Assembly (NCBI GenBank): GCA_002746975.1
Contig: NVXE01000012.1
Location: forward strand, 3,202-67,201
Origin: Bacteroidota bacterium
GTDB lineage: Bacteria > Bacteroidota > Bacteroidia > Flavobacteriales_D > Sanyastnellaceae
DNA: 64,000 nt
Reading direction: 5' to 3'
Shown here: piece after piece, positions 1 to 10,023 of the stretch
How positions within the stretch are numbered: the stretch's first letter is position 1
Layout of the letters: each line of letters opens with the position of its first letter
Made by a program: the position numbers and the translations under genes
Notes under the pieces: model-generated
Told to the model about the DNA's origin: nothing
The model's input: the letters and a program-made list of their open reading frames with translations, nothing else
Databases searched by the model: none

Positions 1-848
1 TCGAATTGATCACAAACTCCATCTCCATCAGTATCTATTATACAAGAACCATCACAGTTGTATCCACTATCAGCATAAATACAAGTTGCTGGAAAGAGCG
101 CGCTTGGATCATAGTTACAAGCATTAGGATTAATACATCCTGCACAAGAGGTAAATTCACATGACGCGTCGTCAGTGTTTGCGAGAGGATTATAATTACA
201 AGCAGTAACATCAGTACACCCAAAGATTATGAAAAAACAAGATCCATCATCATCAGTTGCTAAGGGGTCAAAGTTGTCGGCTGAACTATCAGTACATCCA
301 GCAATTTCAAAAGGGTCACATACACCATCTCCATCTGCATCAGCAAGACAGGTTCCGGAGCAATCATAACCTGGGTCAGGGAAGGTGCAATCTCCAGAAA
401 ACACAGCGGTAGGGTCGTAGTTACATCCCAATGGATTGATACAACCAGCACAAGAAGTGTATTCGCAAGATCCGTCGTCAGCATTCGCAGTCGGGTCATA
501 GTTACATGCAACTGCTATGGTACAACCATTGAAAATACAGTTCCCTGTATCTTGAGTTGCATTAGGGTCATAGTTGTCAGCACTAGCATCCATACATCCA
601 TAGCATGAACTGAAATCATTACAACTTGCAGCAATTGTTGCATTAGGATCGTAATCACAAGCTGTTGCATTCATACAACCTGAGCAACTAAGGTATTCAC
701 AAGACCCATCACCGTAATCAGCAGTAGCATCATAGTTACAAGCGCCAGAATCTATACATCCAAATGAAATACATGATATGAAGTCACAAGATCCGTTGTC
801 AACAGTTGCTAATGGATTATAGTTACAAGCAAATGGATTTAAACATCC
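1..848 (-). repeat. Higher-order repeat block 3 of the giant protein, cut by the window edge
   Basis: This is the third copy of the multi-module block. It contains the module missing from block 2 (GCTDVTACNY, around 130-220) and reaches the second DGDG tail at the window edge. More copies may lie outside. Confidence 0.7.
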
Positions 849-2804
849 TGTACAAGAAGTTAAATCACAAGTTCCGTCATCATTTGTTGCTGTACTATCA
901 TAGTTACAAGCGGTTGAGTCAGTACACCCGTCTATTTCGAATTGGTCACATATTCCGTCTCCATCAGTATCGACAATACATGAGCCATCACAATTATACC
1001 CATTAATAGCATAAGTACATGTAGCAGCATATGTAGCACTTGCATCGTAGTTACAAGCAGAGATGTCCATACATCCGAAAATTATGAAAAAACAAGATCC
1101 ATCATCATCAGTTGCTAATGGGTCATAGTTATTTGCTGCAACATCGGTACATCCAGCAATTTCAAACTGATCACAAACTCCATCTCCATCTGAGTCAATA
1201 AGACAGTTTCCTGAACAGTCATAACCCGAATCAGCAAAGGTGCAAGTTCCTGATAAAACAGCTGATGGATCGTAGTTACATCCTAATGGATTAATACAAC
1301 CAGCACAAGAGGTGTATTCACAAGAGCCATCGTTAGAGTTTGCATTAGGGTCATAATTACAAGCTATAGATATAGTACAACCATTGAAGAAACAGTTGCC
1401 AGTATCCTGAGTTGCATTTGGGTCGTAGTTATCAGCAGTTGGATCCATACATCCATAGCACGAACTGAAATCATTACAACTAGCAGCAATAGTAGCGCTA
1501 GGGTCATAATCACAGGCTGTTGAGTTCATACACCCAGCACAGCTGACATATTCACAAGATCCGTCAGAGTAATCAGCAGTAGCATCATAGTTACATGCTA
1601 GTGAGTTAAGACAACCAAACACAATACAAGAAAGGTATTCACAAGATCCGTCGTCAATAGTTGCTAAAGGATCATAGTTACAAGCAAATGGGCTTAAACA
1701 CCCTGTACAAGAGATGAATTCGCAAGTCCCATCATCATTTGTTGCTGTGTCGTCATAGTTACATGCGGTTGAGTTTGTACAACCATCAATTTCAAATTGG
1801 TCACAAATACCATCACCATCTATATCAAACTCACAAGTCCCATCACAATTATAACCAGGAATAGGGTAAACACAGTCGGCATAATAAATTGCATTTGCGT
1901 CATAATTACATGCAGAAGCATTTAGACACCCAGCACAAGATGTAAACTCACATGATCCATCGTCTGAATTTGCAGAAGAGTTGAAATTACACGCAGTAGC
2001 ATCAGTACATCCTGGAATAATTGCGATACAAGATCCATCGTTATCTGTAGCTAATGAGTCATAGTTTATAGCATTAATATCTGTACACCCAGCAATTTCA
2101 AATTGATCGCACACGCCATCACCGTCAGTGTCAATTAAACACACACCGTTACAGTCATAACCTGTTGCAGGAAAGACACAAGTTCCTACACTACCTTGAA
2201 TAGTAGCAGCAGGATCATAGTTACAGGCCAAAATATTCATACATCCAGAACAAGATGTAAACTCACAAGACCCATCGTTTGCGGTAGCAGTTACATCATA
2301 ATTACAAGCCCCATTAAAAGTGCAACCGTAATAAATACAGTTTCCGCTAGAAATAGTTGCAGCAGGATCGTAGTTGTCAGCCCCCACCTCCAAACATCCC
2401 ACGCACGAAGAGAAGTCCAAACAAACACCTGCTATTGTTGCAGAAGGATCATAATCACATGCATTTGGATTCATGCACCCTGCACAACTGGAGAATTCAC
2501 AAGACCCATTCTCATAATCAGCTGAAGCATCATAGTTACAAGCTGTAGAATTTGTACAACCAAATGAGATACAACTTAAGTACTCACAAGACCCATCATC
2601 CACAGTGGCGGTAGGATCGTAATTACAAGCGTTGGAATTTGTACACCCTGGAACTGTTTCGGCTTCAGGAATGTAGTTTTTTGCGTCAGAAAAGTCGTTT
2701 TCTGTAGCGAAAATATCAAAAGGTGTAAAAAACAAGAACGCCCCGATAATAATCGAGGCTAGAGTTTTACTAGTGGGTACTATGGATGGGAACAAACAGC
2801 GCAT
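1..2804 (-). CDS. Giant secreted Cys/Asp-repeat protein, N-terminal 934 codons (C-terminus outside window)
   Basis: The reading frame opens at an ATG at 2804 and stays open to the left edge, so the C-terminus is missing. The first ~33 residues form a signal peptide with a hydrophobic core (ASIIIGAFLFF). From about residue 53 the protein is only modules of about 25-30 residues of the pattern GCT..ACNYDP.AT.DDGSC, at least 28 of them. Five complete modules carry an extra tail with DxDGDGxCDxFE, resembling calcium-binding thrombospondin type-3 loops, and a sixth lies at the window edge. Such modules are common in large T9SS-exported Bacteroidota surface proteins, so a sorting domain is expected beyond the edge; that is inference. 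The paired Cys and Asp residues suggest a disulphide- and calcium-stabilised extracellular rod. No enzymatic domain is visible. The same module occurs singly in the genes at 21033 and 24659. Confidence 0.85.
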   Translation of the reverse strand, partial: MRCLFPSIVPTSKTLASIIIGAFLFFTPFDIFATENDFSDAKNYIPEAETVPGCTNSNACNYDPTATVDDGSCEYLSCISFGCTNSTACNYDASADYENGSCEFSSCAGCMNPNACDYDPSATIAGVCLDFSSCVGCLEVGADNYDPAATISSGNCIYYGCTFNGACNYDVTATANDGSCEFTSCSGCMNILACNYDPAATIQGSVGTCVFPATGYDCNGVCLIDTDGDGVCDQFEIAGCTDINAINYDSLATDNDGSCIAIIPGCTDATACNFNSSANSDDGSCEFTSCAGCLNASACNYDANAIYYADCVYPIPGYNCDGTCEFDIDGDGICDQFEIDGCTNSTACNYDDTATNDDGTCEFISCTGCLSPFACNYDPLATIDDGSCEYLSCIVFGCLNSLACNYDATADYSDGSCEYVSCAGCMNSTACDYDPSATIAASCNDFSSCYGCMDPTADNYDPNATQDTGNCFFNGCTISIACNYDPNANSNDGSCEYTSCAGCINPLGCNYDPSAVLSGTCTFADSGYDCSGNCLIDSDGDGVCDQFEIAGCTDVAANNYDPLATDDDGSCFFIIFGCMDISACNYDASATYAATCTYAINGYNCDGSCIVDTDGDGICDQFEIDGCTDSTACNYDSTATNDDGTCDLTSCTGCLNPFACNYNPLATVDNGSCDFISCISFGCIDSGACNYDATADYGDGSCEYLSCSGCMNATACDYDPNATIAASCNDFSSCYGCMDASADNYDPNATQDTGNCIFNGCTIAVACNYDPTANADDGSCEYTSCAGCINPLGCNYDPTAVFSGDCTFPDPGYDCSGTCLADADGDGVCDPFEIAGCTDSSADNFDPLATDDDGSCFFIIFGCTDVTACNYNPLANTDDASCEFTSCAGCINPNACNYDPSALFPATCIYADSGYNCDGSCIIDTDGDGVCDQF
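849..1703 (-). repeat. Higher-order repeat block 2 of the giant protein (855 bp)
   Basis: This block repeats the module order of block 1 but has nine modules. The module between the two DGDG-bearing ones (GCTDATACNF in block 1) is absent, which explains most of the 90-bp length difference. Several modules are closer to block 3 than to block 1, for example the ADNYDPNATQDTGNC variant. Confidence 0.75.
1704..2648 (-). repeat. Higher-order repeat block 1 of the giant protein (945 bp)
   Basis: This block contains ten Cys/Asp modules in a fixed order. The sixth and ninth carry the DxDGDG tail. The same order of recognisable module variants recurs in the next two blocks, so the unit of duplication was the ten-module block and not the single module. 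Block boundaries are set at the Gly codon that opens equivalent modules. Confidence 0.75.
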
Positions 2805-2940
2805 GTCAAAATGTTTGATAGTCGAAAGTCGATTTTACTTCGACAAAATACGACAAAATACTGCTAAAGTTGCATTTTTCTTCGATTAATATAATTTAAC
2901 ATTTTCTTATAAGTCGATAAACAGAAGTCTTGATAACAAG

Positions 2941-2972
2941 AAAACAGCCAACCCGCTAAGGTTGGCTGTTTT
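2941..2972 (-). terminator. Terminator after secDF
   Basis: A 13-bp perfect stem (2941-2953 with 2960-2972) has a 6-base loop. Runs of A on one side and T on the other let it work in both directions. It lies just past the secDF stop codon. Confidence 0.85.
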
Positions 2973-3027
2973 TGTAAGCTATGAATTTGCTGGTTATACA
3001 GCGATTTAAATACTTTTTTGAAAGTTC

Positions 3028-6018
3028 TTAATTAATCAATTTTTTTGAGAAATCTAAAACACTAGGAGTAGCGATAAAAATAGAGCTGTATGTTCCTACA
3101 ACCACACCTACCATAAGAGCGAATACAAACCCTTTAATATTATCTCCTCCAAAAGCAAAAATTGTGAAGAGTACTACAAAAGTAGATAATGATGTGTTTA
3201 TTGTACGGCTTAACGTGCTGTTAAGTGCATTATTAACTAGTTCTTTATCATTTGTCTTTCCACTATAAAGACCAACATATTCACGAATACGGTCGAAGAC
3301 TACCACAGTATCATTAATGGAATATCCAATAACTGTTAGAATAGCAGCAATGAACGCTTGATCTATCTCCATAGTGAAAGGTAGAATGCCCCAGAATATG
3401 CTAAACACAGATAATACAATAAGTACATCATGTGTAGTAGCGATAAGAGCACCTAGACCATATTGCCATTTGCGGAAACGGAATACAATGTATAGGAAGA
3501 TAATAATTAAGGAGAATAAAGTTGCATTCTTAGCTCCAGCTCTGAAATCATCAGAGATAGTAGAGTCAACTTTATTATACATATCAATAGAATATCCTGT
3601 ACCTTCCTTTAATCCTATGGCTCCTAAACCTGCATGAAGAGCATCATTTATTTCTGTATCGACATTTTCGCTAGAAGAATCGATCATATAGTTAGTCATG
3701 ACGCGAAGCTTTTGGTCAGTCTCTTTAGTTTGGACTAAAGGGTTACCAGGAGTTCCATCCTCAGTAAATGAAGTAGCTAATGCTGTCCTTACATCATCGG
3801 CATTAATAGGCTCATTGAAAGAGATGTCGAAAGTAGTACCTCCTGTAAACTCAACACCATAGTTAAGTCCACGAGAATTCAAAGAGAACAAACCTCCAAG
3901 AATAACGAGACCACTAATAACGTACATCATGCGACGCTTACCGATGAAGTCAATTTTCGACTTGGTGAACCAGTTCTCAGTGATTTTCGACGAGAAGGTG
4001 ATATTTTTCTTTTTATCAAGACGAGAGAAGATAATTAACCTAGTAATTACAATCGCACTGAAAAGGGAAGTGAATATACCTACAATTAATGTCGTAGCGA
4101 ATCCTCTAATAGCTCCACTACCGAAACTATATAGAACAAATGCAGTAAGAAGTGTAGTGATGTTTGCATCGATAATCGCGCTGTAGGCTTTTGAGTAACC
4201 ATCCTTAACAGCTAATGATAGGCCTTTTCCATTTCGCATTTCCTCTCGAATGCGTTCGTAGATAAGTACGTTTGCATCAACCGCCATTCCGATAGTCAAG
4301 ACAATACCGGCAATTCCAGGAAGAGTTAGCGCAGCTCCTAACGAAGCAAGGGCTCCTATCAAAAAGAATAAGTTGGCGATTAGTGCTATGTTAGATACCA
4401 CACCTGCACCATTGTAATAGAAGATCATATATGCAAATACCACTAGTAAAGCGATGATGAAAGATGATAGACCAGCTTTTATGTTTTCTTCTCCGAGTTG
4501 TGGCCCGATGCTTACCTCATCAACTATGCGAGCAGGTGCAGGAAGCGATCCGGCTTTTAGTAAACCGGAAAGGTCTTGCGCTTCAATAAGTTTCTGTTCA
4601 GCAGATTGTTGAGAACCAAAGCTAATTTGAGAACGTCCGTTAGTAATAGCAGATTGAACATTAGGTGCGCTAAAAACTAGGTTATCGAGAACCACAGCAA
4701 CTGCTCTATTATTTTCAGATGAACACTTTTCAGTCATTGCACCCCAAATAGCAGACCCTTCAGAATCCATCGTCATACTTACAACAACATCTCCAATTTC
4801 GTCGTATGAAACGCGAGCGTCAACAATACTTTTTCCAGAAAGGACAGCCTTTCCTTTTCCCGATTCATCTTTAATTGCATAAAGAGAGGCGATGTTTGAA
4901 GTTGTTTTTGCATCCCAAAGAAGACGTAGGTCCTTTCCTAGGGCTAATTTTGCTTCAGCTCTATTCAATAGGTCGTTAACTCTATTAGTATCGCTTACTT
5001 GAGCATATCCTACTATTGCTGAACGACGTCCAAGTTCCATTTGGAATGTTGCGAAAAGCGGATTCTTAGCCTGAAGTTGTTCTTGAGATAAAGTAGAATC
5101 TGCAGGGGCATCTTCTCCAAATAACTCAGGATTTAAAGACTGACCTATAGCAGTGTTAGCTTCTGAAATTCGTCCTATTACTTCGTCATTAAAGTACGTT
5201 TCCCAGAACTCTAGATTGGCAGTCGATTTAAGTTGCTTTCGAGCACGTTCACGGTCGTCAACTCCAGGAAGCTCTACTAAGATACGTCCGTTTTGAAGTT
5301 TCTGTACGTTAGGTTGAGCAACACCGAGCTGATCGATACGCTTCCGGATGATGTTTTCAGTGTTGTCGATAGCAGTCTCAGCCTCGTTGTAGAGAATTGC
5401 CATGATTTCATCGTCCGTACTTTTAGCTGGGAACAAATCTTTCTGCTCCATATTGTGAAATATTCTCCACAGCTGAGTAGGGTTTTCAGAACCGGAAACT
5501 TGAGAGTTCCAAGCTTCTTCGAAAAGTGTCATAAAACCATCTGATGAATTCTTTTGAGCTTTACGAGCTGCAGAAATAGCAGATCTGAAATCTGAGTTGT
5601 CAGAATAGTCAGAAAGCGAAATCACGAGGTCTGGAATACTTACCTCTAGAGTAACACTCATACCTCCTTTAAGGTCGAGTCCAAGCTTAAGTTCTTGTTC
5701 CTTGACCTCGCGGTAGGTTTGGCCAAAAGGGTGAGCAACTACATTAATACTATCTCTCAAGTATTCTCTAGTAGCTTTCTTAGTAGCTTCATCTATGGTT
5801 AAACTTCCAAGAAGGTTATTTTGAGCGAGGCTATCAGCAACAAATTCACCATGAATCGCTGCTTTTGCTTCGAACTTCTTCGATGCCCAGTTGAATGATA
5901 AAGTGTATAGAGTCGCGAGAGCGAGTAACACAGTGAAAATCTGGACGGCATTTTTATTTTCCATTGTCGAAAAGGGTTCTTTTACAGGGGCGTAAATATA
6001 ATGAAAAAACTCATTCAT
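3028..6018 (-). CDS. secDF: Fused protein translocase subunit SecDF
   Basis: A single 996-residue polypeptide joins SecD and SecF, the proton-driven partners of the SecYEG translocon that pull proteins across the inner membrane. The SecD half has an N-terminal membrane segment (about 23-45), the GLDLKGG motif near residue 113, a large periplasmic domain and a membrane block around 500-660. The SecF half follows, with its GVEFTGGT motif near residue 725 and a second six-helix block (about 820-990). The fused form is usual in Bacteroidota. The gene stands alone, divergent from the DUF4159 gene. A TACATCTG box lies four bases upstream of the ATG, suggesting a leaderless mRNA, and a strong hairpin follows the stop. 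Confidence 0.97.
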   Translation of the reverse strand: MNEFFHYIYAPVKEPFSTMENKNAVQIFTVLLALATLYTLSFNWASKKFEAKAAIHGEFVADSLAQNNLLGSLTIDEATKKATREYLRDSINVVAHPFGQTYREVKEQELKLGLDLKGGMSVTLEVSIPDLVISLSDYSDNSDFRSAISAARKAQKNSSDGFMTLFEEAWNSQVSGSENPTQLWRIFHNMEQKDLFPAKSTDDEIMAILYNEAETAIDNTENIIRKRIDQLGVAQPNVQKLQNGRILVELPGVDDRERARKQLKSTANLEFWETYFNDEVIGRISEANTAIGQSLNPELFGEDAPADSTLSQEQLQAKNPLFATFQMELGRRSAIVGYAQVSDTNRVNDLLNRAEAKLALGKDLRLLWDAKTTSNIASLYAIKDESGKGKAVLSGKSIVDARVSYDEIGDVVVSMTMDSEGSAIWGAMTEKCSSENNRAVAVVLDNLVFSAPNVQSAITNGRSQISFGSQQSAEQKLIEAQDLSGLLKAGSLPAPARIVDEVSIGPQLGEENIKAGLSSFIIALLVVFAYMIFYYNGAGVVSNIALIANLFFLIGALASLGAALTLPGIAGIVLTIGMAVDANVLIYERIREEMRNGKGLSLAVKDGYSKAYSAIIDANITTLLTAFVLYSFGSGAIRGFATTLIVGIFTSLFSAIVITRLIIFSRLDKKKNITFSSKITENWFTKSKIDFIGKRRMMYVISGLVILGGLFSLNSRGLNYGVEFTGGTTFDISFNEPINADDVRTALATSFTEDGTPGNPLVQTKETDQKLRVMTNYMIDSSSENVDTEINDALHAGLGAIGLKEGTGYSIDMYNKVDSTISDDFRAGAKNATLFSLIIIFLYIVFRFRKWQYGLGALIATTHDVLIVLSVFSIFWGILPFTMEIDQAFIAAILTVIGYSINDTVVVFDRIREYVGLYSGKTNDKELVNNALNSTLSRTINTSLSTFVVLFTIFAFGGDNIKGFVFALMVGVVVGTYSSIFIATPSVLDFSKKLIN

Positions 6019-6022
6019 TTAA

Positions 6023-6030
6023 CAGATGTA
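6023..6030 (-). promoter_or_regulatory. secDF -7 box, four bases before ATG
   Basis: TACATCTG matches the Bacteroidota -7 consensus TAnnTTTG at five of six fixed positions. It is separated from the secDF start codon by exactly four bases (TTAA). No clear -33 element was seen. Confidence 0.45.
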
Positions 6031-6086
6031 CTAAGTCGTAACTTGTCGCGTTAATGAAAGTAGAGATATCTAATACAGAAAGGAAT

Positions 6087-6770
6087 ATGAAAAATGTATT
6101 TTTATTCAGTGTTATAGCTGTTTTCTCGAGTGTTTATACAGCTTTAGGGCAGTCATATGCTAATGAAGCAACGTACGAAATTGCGGTACTTCAATATAGA
6201 GGGGGAGGTGATTGGTATTCAAACCCTACAAGTTTACCCAATTTAGTGGAGTTCTGTAATAGTGAGTTAGGCATGAATATCTCTCCTGAAGTGCCTTATG
6301 TGGAGGTTAGTTCATCAGATTTATCATTATATCCATTCGTGCACATGACTGGTCATGGAAATGTTGTGTTTTCAACCGCAGAGGCAAAAAATATTAGAAG
6401 ATACCTAATTGCTGGAGGGTTTTTACACATTAGCGATAACTACGGTTTGGATGCTTATGTCAGGAAGGAATTTGTGAAAGTTTTCCCCGAATTAGATTGG
6501 ATTGAAATACCTTTTAATCATGCTGTTTATCACCAAACCTTTGACTTTGATAGTGGATTGCCTAAAATTCACGAGCACGATAATCTGCCTCCCAGAGGTT
6601 TAGGGCTTTTCCATAATGGGCGTCTAGTGTGTTTTTACGACACAGAATGTGACTTGGGAGATGGGTGGGAAGATTTTCAAGTACACAGAGATCCTGAATC
6701 AGTTAGACTTGCGGCATTACAGATGGGCGCTAATCTGATTCAGTTTGCCATGGGCGGAGAGGTAGAATAG
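6087..6770 (+). CDS. DUF4159 secreted protein
   Basis: This is a DUF4159 protein, a family with a glutamine-amidotransferase-like fold and no proven activity, often associated with MoxR/BatA-type gene sets in Bacteroidota. It has a signal peptide ending near ALGQ and the family features IAVLQYRGGGDW, FVHMTGHG and a glycine-rich GGFLHISDNYG stretch. I choose the ATG at 6087 because it is preceded by AGAAAGGA and starts the signal peptide directly; the in-frame ATG at 6054 would add 11 residues before it. It is divergent from secDF and convergent with the M61 gene, so probably monocistronic. None of its usual MoxR partners is seen nearby. Confidence 0.85.
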   Translation: MKNVFLFSVIAVFSSVYTALGQSYANEATYEIAVLQYRGGGDWYSNPTSLPNLVEFCNSELGMNISPEVPYVEVSSSDLSLYPFVHMTGHGNVVFSTAEAKNIRRYLIAGGFLHISDNYGLDAYVRKEFVKVFPELDWIEIPFNHAVYHQTFDFDSGLPKIHEHDNLPPRGLGLFHNGRLVCFYDTECDLGDGWEDFQVHRDPESVRLAALQMGANLIQFAMGGEVE

Positions 6771-6785
6771 TGTATTAAACATCTG

Positions 6786-8228
6786 TCAACTTTGCACTGT
6801 CAGCTTTACTTTCACAATACCCTTCTCATCTTTAATCTGTGAAAGTTTAAGTCCATTTATTTCCATAGCAGAGACCAAATCATCCCATGTGTCTTCAGTA
6901 CCATCTGCATATTTTAATCGGAGATCGTCAAGACGTTCTCCAGCAACTTCAGCTAGAATATCCCAATACGCGTCAGCTGTAAGCCCTATCCTAGGCATTC
7001 CAAACCTCTCCCATAGTATTTTCATTGCCGACGAAAGTGACTTCTTATTATCGGTAACTTTCATAATTCGCGTGTCGCATAAGAATGCTAGAACAGAACC
7101 TTCAACATATATGGATCCTTTACGTCCATGAACTCCAGGACGGTATCCATCTAACCAAGTATCGTAACTAGAATCCGCAACACTTAAATTAAGCCGACCT
7201 GGGTTATTTAAATGCCTAAAAAAAAGTTCTTCCATCTTATCGCACCAACCTTTTAAATCTATACATCCAGCTTCGAGTAAAAAGAGATCTCCCATATATG
7301 TTGTAACTCCTTCAGCGATATATCCCAAGCGACTTGGTGAACTTTTCGCAAAATTATAGGGTGTCCATTCAGAAGGCCTAATCCTTTTAACGTTCCAAGA
7401 GTGATATAACTCGTGTGAAGCAATACCTATCAATTCGTCATAACCTTTATCAGATTGAATTCTTTCAGAAGGACCCAGGGCGATAACAGTGCTTTCTTCA
7501 TGCTCTACACCGTGCCTTGCGTCCATTTCTGATGGAAGTAGATATAGAAAATGGTATTCGTCACAAGGGAAAGACCCGAAATAAGAGATTTGGCTTTTAG
7601 AAAAAGCGATGTGATCATCCATAAATCGTTTAGGCTGAGGTGGAGCATCACCGTAAGTCCATACATGGAATTTAACATTCTGCTCACCTTCATTTACTGT
7701 GTATTCTTGATGCCAAAGTTTAGGAGCAGCCATCCATGGGCTGTCCATTGCGTGCTGCATATCTCGAGCTATGAGATGTCCATCGACGATAGGTAATGCA
7801 GTAGCGATGTCCCAACTAGAATCGATATCGGATAGGTCGATCTTATATCTTAAATCGTGATTATTACTGTCGTAGATGAAACAGTTTACGGGGTTTACGT
7901 ACTGTAAATCGTCAGATACATATGTAGATCCAGCATTGAGGATGTCAGCTTGAAATATCCATCTTAACCGATAAATTCCCGAAGGGACGATCCAACGATG
8001 TAAGTCCGATTTTTCGAGCTTAACCTCTTCTCCTCTATCGTCTATTCCGACCATTTTTAAAATATACTGAGCGAAATTTCCTCGTTCATACCTTCCTGGT
8101 CGCCAAACAGGAAGCTGAGCTTCCCATGAACCTTCATTTTTAGGAAAAACAGCTTCAAACTTTAAGGCAGATTTACATTTAACACGTTCGACCTTTAATT
8201 TAATGGTATTGGAGATGTTGTTTGGCAT
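6786..8228 (-). CDS. M61-family metallopeptidase, short form without PDZ domain
   Basis: A 480-residue protein of peptidase family M61 (glycyl aminopeptidase type). The zinc site is visible as HELYH at about 272-276, with the downstream Glu ligand in AEGVTTY near 306. The N-terminal half matches the family's beta domain (PVWRPGRYERGNF near 40-52). Family members usually have 550-620 residues with a C-terminal PDZ domain; here the chain ends soon after the catalytic region, so the PDZ part seems absent. No signal peptide is seen, so it is probably cytoplasmic. It is the last gene of a five-gene minus-strand operon, seven bases after the phosphatase gene. Confidence 0.88.
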   Translation of the reverse strand: MPNNISNTIKLKVERVKCKSALKFEAVFPKNEGSWEAQLPVWRPGRYERGNFAQYILKMVGIDDRGEEVKLEKSDLHRWIVPSGIYRLRWIFQADILNAGSTYVSDDLQYVNPVNCFIYDSNNHDLRYKIDLSDIDSSWDIATALPIVDGHLIARDMQHAMDSPWMAAPKLWHQEYTVNEGEQNVKFHVWTYGDAPPQPKRFMDDHIAFSKSQISYFGSFPCDEYHFLYLLPSEMDARHGVEHEESTVIALGPSERIQSDKGYDELIGIASHELYHSWNVKRIRPSEWTPYNFAKSSPSRLGYIAEGVTTYMGDLFLLEAGCIDLKGWCDKMEELFFRHLNNPGRLNLSVADSSYDTWLDGYRPGVHGRKGSIYVEGSVLAFLCDTRIMKVTDNKKSLSSAMKILWERFGMPRIGLTADAYWDILAEVAGERLDDLRLKYADGTEDTWDDLVSAMEINGLKLSQIKDEKGIVKVKLTVQS

Positions 8229-8235
8229 AAAATAA

Positions 8236-10023
8236 CTAATCTAGAATCTGAGAAATAGGATGACCGGTAGTGCCATTAGGGTAGGGGATTCCAAGAATCG
8301 ATGAAATTGTAGGAGCGATATCACGAATGTGAGTTCGGGAGTGTGTTGCTCCTTTCTTAATGCCGGCACCATAAAATAAGCAAGGAACGTGAGTGTCGTA
8401 TGTAAAGGGACTTCCGTGAGTTGTTCCAGTTCGGCCATAAGTAAGCCATCCAGGTTTCATTACAAGAAGTACGTCTCCACTGACGCCCGGTCTATGTCCC
8501 GCAAAAATTCGTTCTGCAATAGGATCAACTGCAGCGCGAGAAGCGAGATCCGTCTCTGCAATGCTCTGAATTATTCCTTCTTCTTCTAAAGCAAGTTTAC
8601 TTATGTATCTCTGTAGTTCACCAGCGGTAATTCTCTCGCCAGAATTATCAGAATAAACCCATTTATAAGCTTCGTCAGAAATGAAAATCGAATTGTTACT
8701 TACGTTTTCAATCCATAAGCGTTCGCCAAATCTTTTATCTAAATCTTCCTCAATACGATTCTGCATATTACCATGGCTCCAGTATCCAGTAGGCAAACCT
8801 ATTGACTGGCCATAAGATGGGACAGTAGCAGCTCCGTGATCTGCCGTTAGAAACACCGTCCATCTTCCTTCTCCGACCAAATCGTCTAATCCTTCAAAAA
8901 AACGTTTTAATTCAAGGTCTAGTCTTAGGTACATATCCATCGTTTCCACTGCATGAGGACCGCATCTATGACCCACATAATCTGTAGCTGAAAAACTCAC
9001 AGTAAGCATATCACAGATATCGTCTTGGCCTAGGTTTTCGCCCTTAATTGCAGCAAGAGCAAAATCAACTAAAATTGTATTTCCTCCAGGTGTTCCTTTG
9101 AGTATGTCGAAGCCGCCATTAGCCTCTTTTAAAGTCTTCAAATCGTAGGGGAAAGTAGGTCTTATTTCTCCTACGAAAGACCCCTCAAATGGATTGTTGT
9201 CAGGCGTGCAACTGAAGTAGACATCTTCGTCGCGCAATAAATCCCATCCTTTATTTACTAGTTGATTCGCTTCGCCGTTTATGTTGAATTTTTTAGCCCA
9301 AACAGGTAATTCCTCCCCGTAATAAGTACTTGAAATAAAATGCCCGAGTTCCTTTCCATAAAACCAAAAAGCGTTATCTGCTGCGTGTCCCGCTGGTAGA
9401 ATTGCCCCTCGATCTTTTAAGCTAATTCCTATTACTTTAGCGTGGAGTCCAGTTGCGAGCTTAAGCTCATCACCAATGGTTGTCGAGAGAAGTCGCGAAG
9501 GAGACATTTCGCCCGCATATCCAAAAACAGAACCATCTAAATCTACTCCATTATTCCCCACACCTCTAACTGATGAATCTTCAGTACAATAGACGGTTAC
9601 AGTATCCTTTTTTAGGAACCAATTATTAGCGACTATTCCATTAATTGCTGGGGTAGTACCGGTGTAAATTGAGGCATGTCCAGGGCCGGTATAAGTAGGT
9701 GCATATCCAAAATTATGATCATAGCAAACAAACCCTCCGTCTATGAGTCTAGAAAAACCACCATTTGAAAATTCAGCACCGAAACGGTTAAGATAATTAG
9801 CCCTCATTTGGTCTATAGTAATACCTATTACAAGTCTGGGTACTTGATTATCACCTTGCTCGATATCTAGATCTAATTCAATCTCGGTTTCATTAAGTAA
9901 AATATTATCAGAGCTTACGACATTATGCCGATTGTTGCAACCTGCTGTAATATAGGTGGTTGCTAGAATAGCTAGTGCGAATTTTATAATCTTATTCACC
10001 CCTCTCATATTTATGTTTTTCAT
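8236..10023 (-). CDS. PafA-like alkaline phosphatase lipoprotein
   Basis: An alkaline-phosphatase-superfamily enzyme resembling PafA, the calcium/zinc phosphomonoesterase of Bacteroidota that frees phosphate from organic compounds outside the inner membrane. Features are IGITIDQMRANY (first metal-binding Asp), the nucleophile Thr in TGPGHAS near residue 112, SATDYVGHRCGPH and FLTADHGAA metal motifs. The chosen ATG at 10023 overlaps the crcB stop as ATGA, and the resulting N-terminus is a lipoprotein signal ending ITAGC (Cys near 29). A longer frame from 10065 would bury the signal. Operon position between crcB and the M61 peptidase suggests co-transcription with the PAP2 phosphatase. Confidence 0.9.
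   Translation of the reverse strand: MKNINMRGVNKIIKFALAILATTYITAGCNNRHNVVSSDNILLNETEIELDLDIEQGDNQVPRLVIGITIDQMRANYLNRFGAEFSNGGFSRLIDGGFVCYDHNFGYAPTYTGPGHASIYTGTTPAINGIVANNWFLKKDTVTVYCTEDSSVRGVGNNGVDLDGSVFGYAGEMSPSRLLSTTIGDELKLATGLHAKVIGISLKDRGAILPAGHAADNAFWFYGKELGHFISSTYYGEELPVWAKKFNINGEANQLVNKGWDLLRDEDVYFSCTPDNNPFEGSFVGEIRPTFPYDLKTLKEANGGFDILKGTPGGNTILVDFALAAIKGENLGQDDICDMLTVSFSATDYVGHRCGPHAVETMDMYLRLDLELKRFFEGLDDLVGEGRWTVFLTADHGAATVPSYGQSIGLPTGYWSHGNMQNRIEEDLDKRFGERLWIENVSNNSIFISDEAYKWVYSDNSGERITAGELQRYISKLALEEEGIIQSIAETDLASRAAVDPIAERIFAGHRPGVSGDVLLVMKPGWLTYGRTGTTHGSPFTYDTHVPCLFYGAGIKKGATHSRTHIRDIAPTISSILGIPYPNGTTGHPISQILD

Noticed and set aside
2196-2548. Plus-strand frames opposite the giant protein
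   Set aside because: Antisense shadows of the repeat modules, with low-complexity translation and no homology sense.
1-2804. CRISPR-like array of spaced repeats
   Set aside because: The repeats are coding-frame periodic, diverged and read as one protein of Cys/Asp modules; spacers and exact repeats are lacking.
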